From: an uncultured Bacteroidales bacterium
GTDB taxonomy: Bacteria; Bacteroidota; Bacteroidia; Bacteroidales; Muribaculaceae
Assembly (NCBI GenBank): GCA_905210435.1
Contig: CAJLWO010000025.1
Span: forward strand, 1 to 37,164
Direction of reading: 5' to 3'
DNA: 37,164 nucleotides
Each line of letters starts with the position of its first letter. The stretch's first letter is position 1. A program made the translations under genes and the position numbers. Positions 6,964 through 17,543 of this stretch are shown piece by piece. Under the pieces are notes generated by a model, which saw nothing but the letters and a program-made list of their open reading frames with translations, was not told where the DNA came from and ran no database searches.

Positions 6964-9099
6964 TCAGTTGGCTGATACCTCATAGACGCGTGATGAGAGC
7001 TTGTTGCCCGAGAAAATAGGCAGGCCGACGTTCATCAGGTAGTTACCCGAATATTGTCCGACATGGCTGTCGTTGCAGTCCTGACGGTTGATTTCCTTGA
7101 CGGTGTAGGTCTTGGCGGGGTCGAGACCGGCGAGCTTGACATTGTAGAGCTTCTCGTTGTAGCGGGGATATACGTCAAATGCGAACACTACGGCGTTTGA
7201 TTTGTCCTTGGTCACATACATCGTCGATGTGTGCTCACCTTCGTAGGGTGATACGAGACGGAACTGGTCGCCGTGGAGTATGGCGGGTTTCAGACGGTTG
7301 TACTCGCGTACGGCCTGCTGGGCGTAACGGAGGTCGCCTTCGCTGAGTTCGTGCAGGTTGATGTCGAAGCCGAGCTTGCCCATCATGGCGACATCGGTCT
7401 TGAACTTGATGGAGGCGTCATGGTTCCATGAAGTGACATGTGCGCAAAGAGTCTTGACAGGGAACACCTGCGAGAAGCCCCACTGTATGAACAGACGCTC
7501 CACGGGGTCGGTGTTGTCGCTGGGCCAGAACTCGGTGAAATACTCCAGACCCTTGTAGTCGCCGCGTCCGCTGCCGCCGGCACACATCATGATGGCGAGG
7601 TCGGGGTATTTGGCTTTAACGCGGTCGAGCACGTTGTACAGACCCTTCACATAGTCCACATAGAGATGTTTCTGATTTTTCTCGTAGGGTGAGTAAATGT
7701 TGGTGATGGGAGAGTTGCAGTCCCATTTGAAGAACGCGATTTCGGGATATTTGGTCTTGAGGTCGTCGAGCACCGAGAACACGTAGTCCTGCACCTTGGG
7801 GTTGCTCAGGTCAAGCACGAGCTGGTTGCGGAAATAGTATTCGTCGCGGTTGGGGAGGGTGATGACCCAGTCCTTGTGCTGCTCGTAGAGCTCGCTCTTG
7901 GGGTTGACCATCTCAGGTTCGATCCAAAGGCCGAACTTCACGCCCTGCTTCTTGGCCTCCTCGATTACGGGATAGAAACCGTTGGGGAGCTTGGCTTCAT
8001 TCTCGCCCCAGTCGCCCAGACCGGCGGTGTCATTGTTGCGGGGATACTTGTTAGCGAACCAGCCGTCATCGAGCAGGAACATGTCTACACCGAGAGTCTT
8101 GGCATCCTTGCAGAGCTGTATGAGCTTGGCCTCGTCGAAATCAAAATAGGTGGCCTCCCAGTTGTTGAGGAGCGTCATGCGGTCGCCCTGTCCGTCCTTG
8201 AGGCGGTACTGGCGCGCCCAGTCATGGAAATTACGGCTTGCGCCGCCCTTGCCGTTCTGCGAGAGGGTGAAGAAGAATTCGGGGGTGGTGAAAGTCTCAC
8301 CCTTGGCGATGGTGTATTCCGAGTTGTAGGGGTTGATACCCGAGATTACGCGCAGCATGCCCTTGTTGTCGACCTCGAAAGTGTAGCGGTAGTTGCCCGT
8401 CCAGCCGAGTGTGCCGGCAAGCACCTCGCCCGAGTTTTCCTGTGCCGGCTCGTCAAGACCGAGCTGGAAGAACTGCGACAGGAACATGTTGTGGCGCGAA
8501 CCGAGGTTGGTGTCAAGCTGCTTCTTGCCGTACTCGAGTTTCTGCTCGTGGAGATTGGCCTCGTTGGCCCAGTCGCCGTTGTACTGTGTCAGATAGTAGG
8601 CGGGACGGTTGAACGAAAGCAGCGACGAAGCGTATTTCTCAAGCTCGACGGGCTTGTTCTCGTTGTTCTTGATTTCTGTATAGGCCGAGATGACGTCGAC
8701 ATCGGGGAACGCCGTGAAGTGCATCTTCACCTCATCCTTGTAGACGGGATCGGCAAGGGTGATGACGGTCGACACCGAACCGTCGGCATTGGTCGTGGTG
8801 GCCGAGTCGACATATTTGAGAAGTGTCGACTGGTTGCCGTCGGCATGGTTGATGTGGAGGGCGGGTTCGAAATAGTCCTCCATGCCATGGGTGAGATATG
8901 CCTCTATACCTTGCGGAAGATTGGCGTATTCAGACGAATTGTCGAGTTTACGTCCGAAATAACGCTGATAGAGACGACCGTTGTCGCCGACAGAATAAAC
9001 GAGACCTACATTGTCTGTTTCGATTGGAATAATTTTGCTGTCTGCGATAGCCGTAGCGGCAACTGCGGCAGAAGCAAGCAATAAAACTGTTCTTTTCAT
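6964..9099 (-). CDS. GH36 family alpha-galactosidase, secreted
   Basis: The enzyme releases terminal alpha-galactose by a retaining mechanism. It has 711 residues, a short signal peptide (MKRTVLLLASAAVAATAIA), an N-terminal beta-sandwich and a central TIM barrel. Catalytic features are clear: LLDDGWF (342-348), the nucleophile in FFKWDCN (D460) and the acid/base in FWPSDNTDP (D528), with CAGGSGRGD between them. The C-terminal part is a beta domain. It lies 42 bases after the stop of the SGNH esterase gene and 208 bases before GH92, an interval that contains a dispersed repeat. The likely substrate is an alpha-galactosylated oligosaccharide such as a raffinose type, galactomannan side chain or alpha-Gal glycan; the sequence does not choose between these. 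Confidence 0.94.
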   Translation of the reverse strand: MKRTVLLLASAAVAATAIADSKIIPIETDNVGLVYSVGDNGRLYQRYFGRKLDNSSEYANLPQGIEAYLTHGMEDYFEPALHINHADGNQSTLLKYVDSATTTNADGSVSTVITLADPVYKDEVKMHFTAFPDVDVISAYTEIKNNENKPVELEKYASSLLSFNRPAYYLTQYNGDWANEANLHEQKLEYGKKQLDTNLGSRHNMFLSQFFQLGLDEPAQENSGEVLAGTLGWTGNYRYTFEVDNKGMLRVISGINPYNSEYTIAKGETFTTPEFFFTLSQNGKGGASRNFHDWARQYRLKDGQGDRMTLLNNWEATYFDFDEAKLIQLCKDAKTLGVDMFLLDDGWFANKYPRNNDTAGLGDWGENEAKLPNGFYPVIEEAKKQGVKFGLWIEPEMVNPKSELYEQHKDWVITLPNRDEYYFRNQLVLDLSNPKVQDYVFSVLDDLKTKYPEIAFFKWDCNSPITNIYSPYEKNQKHLYVDYVKGLYNVLDRVKAKYPDLAIMMCAGGSGRGDYKGLEYFTEFWPSDNTDPVERLFIQWGFSQVFPVKTLCAHVTSWNHDASIKFKTDVAMMGKLGFDINLHELSEGDLRYAQQAVREYNRLKPAILHGDQFRLVSPYEGEHTSTMYVTKDKSNAVVFAFDVYPRYNEKLYNVKLAGLDPAKTYTVKEINRQDCNDSHVGQYSGNYLMNVGLPIFSGNKLSSRVYEVSAN

Positions 9100-9141
9100 G
9101 AATATGTTGAGTTTGTTATTATATTAATATCTCTTGTCGGT

Positions 9142-11076
9142 TTAATATTTCTTGTCGGTAGCGAAGGGAGCCACGGGAAGATTGGCCTCGCTGTATATGT
9201 TGCCGTTGGGATAGTCGGCCCAGTCGTAGCGGGCTGCCACAGGTTTCTTGATTTTCTGCGCGGTGAGAGTCACGGTTTTGCCGTCGGCCGAGATTTCAGC
9301 CTTTGCGGGCTGCCAGTTGCCATCCTTGTCGCCGAGTATGAATCCGAGGGCGGCCGATGATGTGGCGTGTACGGGGCCGTCGAACGTAAGGGTCATCTTA
9401 TTGCCCGACACCGTCGATTTCACGCACACGGGAGCCTCGCATGCCACGTCCTGTCCGTAGGTCTTGTTGCGAGCGAGGAGCGAAAGGCGGCGTGCCACCT
9501 CCTGCTTGTTCTTGGGATGGATGTCGACGGGGTTGCCGAGGTCGATTGCCACGGCCATGCCGGTGTTGTCGAGGCCGAGCACCGATTTCTGCGACTCACG
9601 CAGAGCGGCCCACTGTGATTCGGGCTGGCAGAAACGGGGAGTGAGGTATCCTGCAAGCTGCACGAAGTAGAAAGGCATGTCGGGATTGTTGAACGCCGCG
9701 CGCCAGCCCTTGACCATCTGCGGGAAGTTGACGGCATAGCGTTCGTCCTGACCCACGTTGTTGCAGCCTTGATACCAGATGCAGCCCTTGACGGGGAAGT
9801 CGCGCAACGGATTGACCATAGCATTGTAGAGCACCGAGGGGAAGTTGGTCGAACCTATCGAGATGGGAGCGGGCGGGAACTTGGAGAAATCGCTCGACAC
9901 CATATAATCCCATTTGCCGGTGAGCGACTTGCGTTCGCCCTCGCAGTCGATATAGAGTTTCGATGCGTCGCCGTAGATGCCGCCTTCTCCGCCGGTATCG
10001 GTGATAACCACGGTGATAAGCGCTTTGCCGGCCTTGACAAGAGATGCGGGAACATTATAGGCACGCTCGGAGTTCCATCCCGAACCGCGTGCTATCTCCT
10101 TGCCGTTGAAGTATGTCACATCCTCGTCGTCGATGCCGGGGAAGTGCAGTGTAAGCTGCTTGCCTGCCCACTCGGCGGGAATATCGACGGTGCGCTGCAT
10201 GTAGACGATACCGTCAAGACCGGGATGTCCGGCCGACTCCCAGTTGGCGGGAAGCTGCATCACGCCCCAGCCTTCCTCGCCGCCGTGGTATACATCTTTC
10301 GCCGCATCCTTGCTTCCGGCGGTCAGGCCTTTTTTCCATTCGGCATAGCGGCCGTTGTAGATTTCGCGCATCTTGTCGGCATTGCCGCCTGCCGCCTTAA
10401 GGTCAGCGAGTTCGGTCTCGAATCCGGGAACTATCTGCATATATTCTTCCGGAGTCCATGCCTCGACGGGAGTACCGCCCCATGTGGTGTCGATAACACC
10501 GACAGGCACACCGAGCTTGTCGGCAAGCTCGCGGGCGTAGAAATAGGCGCACGACGAGAATTCGGGCACTGTGGCCGAAGTGCATTCCATCCAGCCTCCG
10601 CCGTTGAATTCAACAGTATTGAGGGGCACGGTGGATATGTTCTTATGTACCTGAAGCAGACGCACGTTGGGATTGTTGGCCATAGCGATTTCCGTTTCGA
10701 AATCCTTCACGCGGCCCCATCCTGCCACGGGCATCTCCATGTTGGACTGTCCGGAGCAGAGCCATACCTCGCCCGAAAGGATATTGTCGACAGTCAGGAT
10801 GTCGCCGTCGTCAAAGACGATGCTGAACGGGCCTCCTGCCGCAGGAGTGGCAAGCGTCACCGTGAAGTTGCCCTGCGCGTCGGCAGTGGTCTTGACAGCT
10901 TTGCCCCATGAGGGTGTCACGGTTACTTTTGCGCCGGGTGCAGTCACTCCGGGTATCTTGATTTCAGTGTTCTGCTGAAGCACCATGTTGTTGCCGATAT
11001 AGGCGGGAAGTTTCACCGCCGCCGAAGCTCCGGCGGCAGCCATAGCCACTACGGCTATAAGACAGATCTTTTTCAT
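9142..11076 (-). CDS. Sialate O-acetylesterase-like SGNH carbohydrate esterase
   Basis: This 644-residue secreted protein (signal peptide about 20 residues, ending AGASA) has the sialate-O-acetylesterase layout. An N-terminal beta domain is followed by the catalytic block GEVWLCSGQSNMEMP with nucleophile S111. A galactose-binding-type jelly roll is inserted at about residues 280-370 (GIVYMQRTVDIPAEW, TYFNGKEIARG). Later come GCIWYQGCNN and a C-terminal catalytic DIHP. The usual WYQGESN reads WYQGCNN here. Family members remove O-acetyl groups from sialic acid or from plant and microbial glycans, and the annotation 'sialate' should not be taken as proof of substrate. It is 40 bases after GH3 and 42 before GH36, so probably one transcript. 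Confidence 0.9.
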   Translation of the reverse strand: MKKICLIAVVAMAAAGASAAVKLPAYIGNNMVLQQNTEIKIPGVTAPGAKVTVTPSWGKAVKTTADAQGNFTVTLATPAAGGPFSIVFDDGDILTVDNILSGEVWLCSGQSNMEMPVAGWGRVKDFETEIAMANNPNVRLLQVHKNISTVPLNTVEFNGGGWMECTSATVPEFSSCAYFYARELADKLGVPVGVIDTTWGGTPVEAWTPEEYMQIVPGFETELADLKAAGGNADKMREIYNGRYAEWKKGLTAGSKDAAKDVYHGGEEGWGVMQLPANWESAGHPGLDGIVYMQRTVDIPAEWAGKQLTLHFPGIDDEDVTYFNGKEIARGSGWNSERAYNVPASLVKAGKALITVVITDTGGEGGIYGDASKLYIDCEGERKSLTGKWDYMVSSDFSKFPPAPISIGSTNFPSVLYNAMVNPLRDFPVKGCIWYQGCNNVGQDERYAVNFPQMVKGWRAAFNNPDMPFYFVQLAGYLTPRFCQPESQWAALRESQKSVLGLDNTGMAVAIDLGNPVDIHPKNKQEVARRLSLLARNKTYGQDVACEAPVCVKSTVSGNKMTLTFDGPVHATSSAALGFILGDKDGNWQPAKAEISADGKTVTLTAQKIKKPVAARYDWADYPNGNIYSEANLPVAPFATDKKY

Positions 11077-11116
11077 TGTAAATGGTATTAATGTATTGGT
11101 ATTGGTATTAAATTTA

Positions 11117-13366
11117 TTATTTCACTGTAATGACATCTTTGAGGCGGATGTCGTCGGAAGCGGAGCCTACCTGCAGTTCGAAATCACCCGGCTCGACCAC
11201 TTCCTCCATACGTGCGTTCCATAGAGCGAGCTCCTTCATCGGAAGCGCAATCTCCACTACCTTGCTTTCACCCGGCTTGAGGTTGATTTTCTTAAATCCT
11301 TTGAGCTGCTGCACGGGGGTAGACACAGAGCTTACGACATCGCGCACGTAGAGCTGCACGGTCTCCTTGCCTTCGCGGTCGCCGGTATTAGTCACTTTCA
11401 CCTTTACAGTCACGGTATCGGCAGCTTTCGGCTCTTTGTTGTCGACTTCGAGGTCGGAGTATTCAAATGTGGTGTAGCTCAGGCCGTGGCCGAAGTTCCA
11501 CACCGGTTGCGGCGTATCGAATATATAACGCATCTTCGGATCGGCGGGAGTGCCGGGCTGATCCCAGAAATCACGGTCGGTGAGATAATGGTTATAGAAG
11601 CACGGGGTGTTGCCGGTGCTGCGGGGGATGGATACGGTCAGCTTGCCGGAAGGATTGACGTTGCCAAGGAGCACATCGGCCATGGCGGCACCCTGCTGCT
11701 CGCCGCCACAGAATTGCACCAGCACGGCGTCGGCATTTTCCTGCACGTATGTCATTACCAACGGTTTGCCGGTGATGAACACGACAATCATCGGTTTGCC
11801 GGTGGCTTTCACGGCCTTGATGAGGTCGAGCTGACGTCCGGGAAGTTCAAGCGATGACAGGTCGTAGGCCTCGCCTGCGGTGTTCTTGTTGCCTCCGCGG
11901 CCAAGGAATGTGGAGCGCGTGCCGACAGCCACGACGGCAACATCGGCATCCTCGACAGCCTTCACGGCCTCGGGAATACGCGAGTCGTCCTGACTCCACC
12001 AGTCGCAGCCTTCGGTATAGGTCACGGTGGCATTGTCGCCGAGGGCGGCGGTAAGGCCTTCGTAAAGGTCTACGCCCTCCTCACCTTCCGAAGTGGTCCA
12101 GGCGTAGTCGCCCATCAGCGCGTAGTGTCCGTTAGGACCCACGACAGCTATTTTTTTGTATTTGTCGGTGTCGAGAGGGAGGATATTGTTTTTGTTCTCG
12201 GTGAGGATGATGCTCTCGTCGGCAACACGTTTGGCAAGGGCGACATGCTCCTTGGAGCGCACCACCTTTTTCACGTCGTCAGGGTTGATTTTGTCACCCT
12301 CGAAGAGTCCGAGTTCGAATTTCTTGCGGAGTACGCGACGCACGGCGGTATCGATAACATCCTCACTGAGTTTGCCCTCACGCACGGCGTCGGCAAGAGT
12401 CTGATATGTCCAGTCGGTATCGATGTCAACACCGGCGTATGCAGCCTGACGCGCGGCTTCCTCGGGAGTGGCGACGGCGTTGTGGAAGCTCTTGATACGC
12501 TCCACCGAACCCCAGTCGGAGTATACGTAGCCGGTGTGGCCGAGCTCGCCGCGGAGCACGTCGGTCATATAGTAGCGCGAACCGGTCAGAGGCTCGCCGT
12601 CGTAGGCCGAATAGCACGACATTATGGCACCGGGCTTGCACTCAGCGATGACGCGGCGGAACGGATACAGATAGATTGAGCGGAACTCACGCGGACCGCC
12701 GGCTACCGACGCGCAGTTAAGGCCGCCGGAGGGGGTGCCGTGGGCCACGAAATGTTTCGGCATGGCGAGTACACCCTCGCTTTGGTAGCCATTGACAAAA
12801 GCCTTTGCCATCTCGGCAATCATGAAGGGGTCTTCGCCGTAGGTCTCTTCGACGCGTCCCCAGCGCAGCTCGCGGGCCACGTCGAGCACCGGTGAAAGCA
12901 CCTGACGGATACCGATGGCACGGGCCTCACGCGCGCATGCCTGAGTCATCTCCTCGATAAGTTCGGTATTCCATGTCGATGCCTGTGCAATGGCGTGGGG
13001 AAAGAGCGTACAGCCGTTCTGGAGTATGCCCTGTATGCCCTCGCAGCAATTGAGGATAGGTATGCCGAAGCGGTTGTTCTTCTTCACATGCTCGCCGAGA
13101 GTCTTGTAGATTACCGCAGCTTCGTAGGCGTTATGGTCCATCTCGTGTGTCGAACCGTAGCTGTTTTCCTTAAAGCGGTCGGAGATTTCATCCAGCTTTC
13201 CCACGGGGAAATTCTGCATCTGCATGACTTTTTCATCAAGGGTCATGCGTGAGAGCAGGTCTTCGACGCGGGCGTCGATTGGCGCCTTTGAGTTTTTATA
13301 CAGCGGTCCGGCTCCTGCGGCCACCGCAGCCATCAGTGCGGGAATTACAATTTTTCGTAGTTTCAT
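11117..13366 (-). CDS. GH3 family beta-glycosidase, secreted
   Basis: GH3 enzymes are retaining exo-beta-glucosidases or beta-xylosidases. The 749-residue protein has a signal peptide (MKLRKIVIPALMAAVAAGAG), a TIM barrel, an alpha/beta sandwich (about 390-600) and a C-terminal fibronectin type III-like domain (about 650-740). Key motifs are GRVEETYGEDP (170-180), PKHFVAHG with KH at 204-205, and VYSDWGSVE with nucleophile D284. The substrate-loop element before the barrel reads NCCEGIQG, with E109 where many members have an aspartate or ExxHG. It lies 64 bases after the regulator gene and 40 before the esterase, so it is part of the same transcript. Sugar specificity is not predictable from sequence alone. 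Confidence 0.94.
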   Translation of the reverse strand: MKLRKIVIPALMAAVAAGAGPLYKNSKAPIDARVEDLLSRMTLDEKVMQMQNFPVGKLDEISDRFKENSYGSTHEMDHNAYEAAVIYKTLGEHVKKNNRFGIPILNCCEGIQGILQNGCTLFPHAIAQASTWNTELIEEMTQACAREARAIGIRQVLSPVLDVARELRWGRVEETYGEDPFMIAEMAKAFVNGYQSEGVLAMPKHFVAHGTPSGGLNCASVAGGPREFRSIYLYPFRRVIAECKPGAIMSCYSAYDGEPLTGSRYYMTDVLRGELGHTGYVYSDWGSVERIKSFHNAVATPEEAARQAAYAGVDIDTDWTYQTLADAVREGKLSEDVIDTAVRRVLRKKFELGLFEGDKINPDDVKKVVRSKEHVALAKRVADESIILTENKNNILPLDTDKYKKIAVVGPNGHYALMGDYAWTTSEGEEGVDLYEGLTAALGDNATVTYTEGCDWWSQDDSRIPEAVKAVEDADVAVVAVGTRSTFLGRGGNKNTAGEAYDLSSLELPGRQLDLIKAVKATGKPMIVVFITGKPLVMTYVQENADAVLVQFCGGEQQGAAMADVLLGNVNPSGKLTVSIPRSTGNTPCFYNHYLTDRDFWDQPGTPADPKMRYIFDTPQPVWNFGHGLSYTTFEYSDLEVDNKEPKAADTVTVKVKVTNTGDREGKETVQLYVRDVVSSVSTPVQQLKGFKKINLKPGESKVVEIALPMKELALWNARMEEVVEPGDFELQVGSASDDIRLKDVITVK

Positions 13367-13430
13367 GTCAATTGGTTTATGTCAGTTGGTTTGTAATAAT
13401 CATATTGCCGGCAGATGTATGCCGGCATTG

Positions 13431-16400
13431 TCAGGCATCATCCTCGCCGCCGCCGGCTGACGGGTCGTCATCAGAAGTTTCGGGCTGCGGCGGACGGGTG
13501 GCCTCACCGTTGCGCACATACTGCTGGCACTGTTTCTCGAAGCCTTTGGGCGTAACGCCGAACTGACGGAAGAACAGTTTGCTGAAATAGCTCGACGAGT
13601 TGATACCCACCATAAAGCATACATCGCCTATGCGGTATTTGCCCTCCTGGATAAGTTCGGCGGCTTTCTTGAGGCGGATAAGACGTATCAGCTCTATCGG
13701 GGAGAGATTGAATAATGTCTTGATTTTACGCAGCAGCGACGAACGGCTCATGCAGAACACGTCGGCCATCGACTCGACCGAGAAGCTCTCGTCGGAGATG
13801 TTGTCGGTGATAATCTTGATGACCTTGTTCATGAATTCCTCGTCAGCCTTGGTCATCTTCATGTTGTCAATCGAGAAGAAAGGCTGCTTGAGAAACGCCT
13901 TGCGCTCATGCTTGCGGTTTTCGAGCAGTGAGAGTATCTGCTGGCGGAAATACTTGATTGAGAACGGTTTCTCGATATATGCCTCGCCGCCGCACTTGAG
14001 GGCGAGCAGCTTGGAGTCGAGGTCGTTTTTGGCGGTGAGGAACACTACGGGGATATGCGAGCGGTTGATGTCGTTCTTCACCTGGCGGCACAGCTCGTAG
14101 CCGTCCATCACCGGCATCATTATATCGGTGACGATGAGGTCGTAGTTGTGCTCCTGGAGCTTGTCGAGAGCTTCCTGCCCGTTGCAGCAGGAGTCGATGA
14201 CGAAGTTCTGCGACAGCTGCTCGGCGAGGAATTCACGCATATCGTCATTATCCTCGACAAGAAGTATCGAGTAACTGCGTTCGGTCTCGAGCGATGTGGG
14301 CTCGGTCTCCTCCATGACATATTCGTTCATGGTGATGTCGGTCACGGGCATGCTTTCGGTCTCTACGCCCGCCTGCTTGAGCGGCAGGGTGAGAGTGAAG
14401 GTGTTGAGTGCGGAGCGGTCGTTGACAAGTTCAATCTTGCCGTTGAGCAGATGGGCGAGAGTGCGGCAGAGCGGAAGGCCGATACCGACGCCGTTGTTGT
14501 CCTGCTGTGAATTTATCTGGAAGAACGGCTCGAATATGCGCACTGAGTCCTCAGCCGAAATCTTGTCACCGTCGCTGGTGACTGATATGCTGAAGTTCTC
14601 ATCATCCGACTTGAGTTCGACATGAATATCCTGTTTGCCGTACTTTAGAGCGTTATTGAGCAGATTTGAGAAAATCTTTATAAATGCCTCGCAGTCGGTG
14701 ACGGCATAAATCTCCTTATGGGGAATGGAAGTGGTCAGTTCGCGTCCCTTGACCTGCATTGCGGGCTCGAAGCGCTCGATTGTATCGTTGACAACCTGTG
14801 TCACGTCGACGCGTTCGAATTTGAAATCGAACTGATTGGCTCCGATTTTCTGGAAGTCGAGAAGCTGTCCGGTGAGATTGAGCAGGCGCGATGTGTTCTT
14901 GCGCATCACCTTTATATAGCGCTCCACCCTCTTGTCCTCGATATCGAGCGACTCCATCGCCTCGAGAGGGGCATCAATAAGCGAGAGGGGGGTGCGTATT
15001 TCATGGGCTATCTCGGTGAAGAACTGCACCTTGCTTTCATAGAGTTCTTTCTCCTTGTTGACACTGAACAGCTGTTCCTTGGCGGCGAGCTTGCGGTCCT
15101 GCGAATGTTTGTAGCGCCGCCACAGCAGTATAAGCACGGTGGCCGAGCCGAACACGTACAGGGCTATCGCCCACCATGTGCGGTACCACGGAGTCTTCAC
15201 GTAGATTTCTATCGACCTGACCGAATATCCCGAGCCGTTGGTGACTTTGACCTGGAGCGTATATGTGTCGGGCGAGAGATTTGCGATGTTGATTGTACGG
15301 TCGGCAATCGGAATCCAGGCGGTATCGACAGGAAGCAGGCGGTAGGCATAATCAAGCGTGCCCTGCGGCACATAGCTCGGGGTCGACACTTCGAATGTCA
15401 GCGGTGAGAAATCATGGGGCAGAGTGATTTCGTCGGTATAGAATATGCTTTTGAGCAATGGCGAACCGGGTGTGCCGGGCTTAATCTCGGTATTGCCGCT
15501 GAGGAGTGCCGTAAAAAATATCTGCGGCACGGAGTCGTTGTAGGTGTCGATTTCGGGATTGAAGGCGATAAGTCCTTCCATCGTGCCGAAATAGAACCAG
15601 CCGTCTTTCGACGCCAGGGCGGAGTGATAGTTGAACTGGTTGGAGAGAAGGCCGTCGGCGGTAGTGAACACTTTCACATGGCCGGTCTCGGGATGATATT
15701 TTACAAGACCGCGGTTGGTGCCGAACCAGAGGAATCCCTTGGAGTCCTCGAGTATGTCGTATACAACATTGTCGGGCAGTCCCTGCTCCTCGTTGATGGT
15801 GATGAAATTGTCACCCTCCGGATTGTAGCGCACAAGGCCGCCTCGGTCGGTCGAGAACCAGATGTAGCCTCTCGAATCCTCCTTTATGGCGCTTATTGAG
15901 TTGGAATGCAGACCGTTGGAAGCATTTTCATAGTATGGATAATGGGTGAACTTGTCGTTGGAGGGATTGTATTTCCATATTCCGCCGCCCATTGTGGCGA
16001 ACCATACTATGCCCTTGGAGTCCTGAATGATGTCGAATATCCACGCCTGGTTAAGTTCGGGCACTATGGTGAAGTCATTCGTACCCGGAGTACTGCGGAA
16101 CAGTCCCCAGTCAGAGCCGACCCACTTTTGTCCGTGTCCGTCGACCAGGAAAGAATACACACTGTTCTGCTCGTCAATGCCGTGAAGGTCGGTAAAACGG
16201 TTTTCAACCACTTTGCCGTCGACGATAACGTCCATGCCGGTGCGTACCTTGCCGAGATATACCGTGTCGCGGAAATTCTTTATCATCAGCGCTATATCCT
16301 TGTCGTTGATGACATTGAAATTGCCCGTACGGGGATTGAATGAGGTAAATCCGGCATCTTCCGAGCCGATATATATCCGCCCGTGGGTATCTTCCGACAG

Positions 16401-17522
16401 TCCTCGTATGCGTTTTGAGGCGAGCGAGGTGGGAGTCTGTCCCGACGAATAGCGGTCGAAACGGAAGCCGTTGCGCTGGAAGAAATTGACACCGCCGTAC
16501 ATGGTGCCGACCCATGCATTACCATCGCGGTCGGCATACAGGGTGTAGATGGTGCTGTTTGACAGATTGCTCTTGCCGTCGTTGCTCTCCTGGAGCTTGG
16601 TCTGGCTGCCGGTAATCATGTTGATGACATACAGGCCGTTCTGCGTGCCGAGCCATATCTCGTTGTCGACACATATCATGGCACGTGCGAAAATATCGTC
16701 GTCCTCCCTGATAGGTATGGGAGTCATGTCGCCTGTGGTAAGCTGATAGTGGTAAATATGGCCCGAGGGGGTGCAGAGAGCGAGATTGCCGTCGAATGTC
16801 TGTCGTATGAGCAGTATTGTCTCGTTATTGGGGGAGTCAAATCCGGGCATCTGCCTGAATTTGTTTGTGGTGCGGTCGTAGGAATAGAGTCCGTCGCGCG
16901 TGGTGCCTGAGTAGACGGCGTCATCCTTATCGACAAACAGCGACACGGGGAGGTAGTCTTTATGCCCTACCTTGTCGCGTATGATAGGATAATAGTCAAC
17001 CTTGTCACCGTCATAGTAACGGAAAACACCTTGATTGGGCACAAGCGCCCATACATTGCCGCGGTTGTCGGGTATTATATCCTGCACCCAGTCGTCGGCA
17101 CTGACTCCGTCGGGCGACTTGGTGCCGAGGTAAGTGAATGTGTCATTCTGCGGGTCGTATATGTAGATGCCGCGGTCGGTACCTACCCAGAGGCCTCCGT
17201 CGGGCGTGGCATAAAGGGCACCGATATTGTTGTTGCCGCGCTTGTTGACCAAATCATAGCAGTCGAAACGTTTCACCTTATTCCCGTCATAGCGGTTGAG
17301 GCCGTTTTTGGTACCGAACCACATGAATCCGTTGATATCCTGCGTTATTGACTTTATATACGAAGATGAAAGCCCTTCGTTGGTGCCAATCTGGTTGAAA
17401 GAATAGTTGACGGCACGCGGCAACGCGTCGGCACGGAATGCCAGTGCGGCAACCGCAATCAGTACCAGAGTCAGTATGTCATATCTTTTTCGCATATCGG
17501 GATTTCGTTTTACTGTTTCCAT
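13431..17522 (-). CDS. Hybrid two-component system sensor/regulator (HTCS)
   Basis: One protein of 1363 residues holds a whole sensory pathway. A signal anchor is followed by a periplasmic double beta-propeller of repeated 'GxxWFGT..GL.RYD' units (about 40-690). Next come a Y_Y_Y-type domain (about 700-765), one membrane helix (IALYVFGSATVLILLWR), a HisKA domain with H840 in IAHEIRTPLS and an HATPase with NLLNNALKYG. A receiver domain starts near 1083 (phospho-acceptor D1133 in VTDIMMPVMDGY), and an AraC-type HTH lies at about 1230-1340. Known HTCS proteins bind an oligosaccharide in the periplasm and activate nearby glycan genes. It sits between the GH-D pair and GH3, so that block is its probable target. 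An acidic tail (SDDDPSAGGGEDDA) follows the HTH. ATG at 17495 is an alternative start, directly before the signal peptide. Confidence 0.95.
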   Translation of the reverse strand: METVKRNPDMRKRYDILTLVLIAVAALAFRADALPRAVNYSFNQIGTNEGLSSSYIKSITQDINGFMWFGTKNGLNRYDGNKVKRFDCYDLVNKRGNNNIGALYATPDGGLWVGTDRGIYIYDPQNDTFTYLGTKSPDGVSADDWVQDIIPDNRGNVWALVPNQGVFRYYDGDKVDYYPIIRDKVGHKDYLPVSLFVDKDDAVYSGTTRDGLYSYDRTTNKFRQMPGFDSPNNETILLIRQTFDGNLALCTPSGHIYHYQLTTGDMTPIPIREDDDIFARAMICVDNEIWLGTQNGLYVINMITGSQTKLQESNDGKSNLSNSTIYTLYADRDGNAWVGTMYGGVNFFQRNGFRFDRYSSGQTPTSLASKRIRGLSEDTHGRIYIGSEDAGFTSFNPRTGNFNVINDKDIALMIKNFRDTVYLGKVRTGMDVIVDGKVVENRFTDLHGIDEQNSVYSFLVDGHGQKWVGSDWGLFRSTPGTNDFTIVPELNQAWIFDIIQDSKGIVWFATMGGGIWKYNPSNDKFTHYPYYENASNGLHSNSISAIKEDSRGYIWFSTDRGGLVRYNPEGDNFITINEEQGLPDNVVYDILEDSKGFLWFGTNRGLVKYHPETGHVKVFTTADGLLSNQFNYHSALASKDGWFYFGTMEGLIAFNPEIDTYNDSVPQIFFTALLSGNTEIKPGTPGSPLLKSIFYTDEITLPHDFSPLTFEVSTPSYVPQGTLDYAYRLLPVDTAWIPIADRTINIANLSPDTYTLQVKVTNGSGYSVRSIEIYVKTPWYRTWWAIALYVFGSATVLILLWRRYKHSQDRKLAAKEQLFSVNKEKELYESKVQFFTEIAHEIRTPLSLIDAPLEAMESLDIEDKRVERYIKVMRKNTSRLLNLTGQLLDFQKIGANQFDFKFERVDVTQVVNDTIERFEPAMQVKGRELTTSIPHKEIYAVTDCEAFIKIFSNLLNNALKYGKQDIHVELKSDDENFSISVTSDGDKISAEDSVRIFEPFFQINSQQDNNGVGIGLPLCRTLAHLLNGKIELVNDRSALNTFTLTLPLKQAGVETESMPVTDITMNEYVMEETEPTSLETERSYSILLVEDNDDMREFLAEQLSQNFVIDSCCNGQEALDKLQEHNYDLIVTDIMMPVMDGYELCRQVKNDINRSHIPVVFLTAKNDLDSKLLALKCGGEAYIEKPFSIKYFRQQILSLLENRKHERKAFLKQPFFSIDNMKMTKADEEFMNKVIKIITDNISDESFSVESMADVFCMSRSSLLRKIKTLFNLSPIELIRLIRLKKAAELIQEGKYRIGDVCFMVGINSSSYFSKLFFRQFGVTPKGFEKQCQQYVRNGEATRPPQPETSDDDPSAGGGEDDA

Positions 17523-17543
17523 GCTATAATTTTATTTTATCGC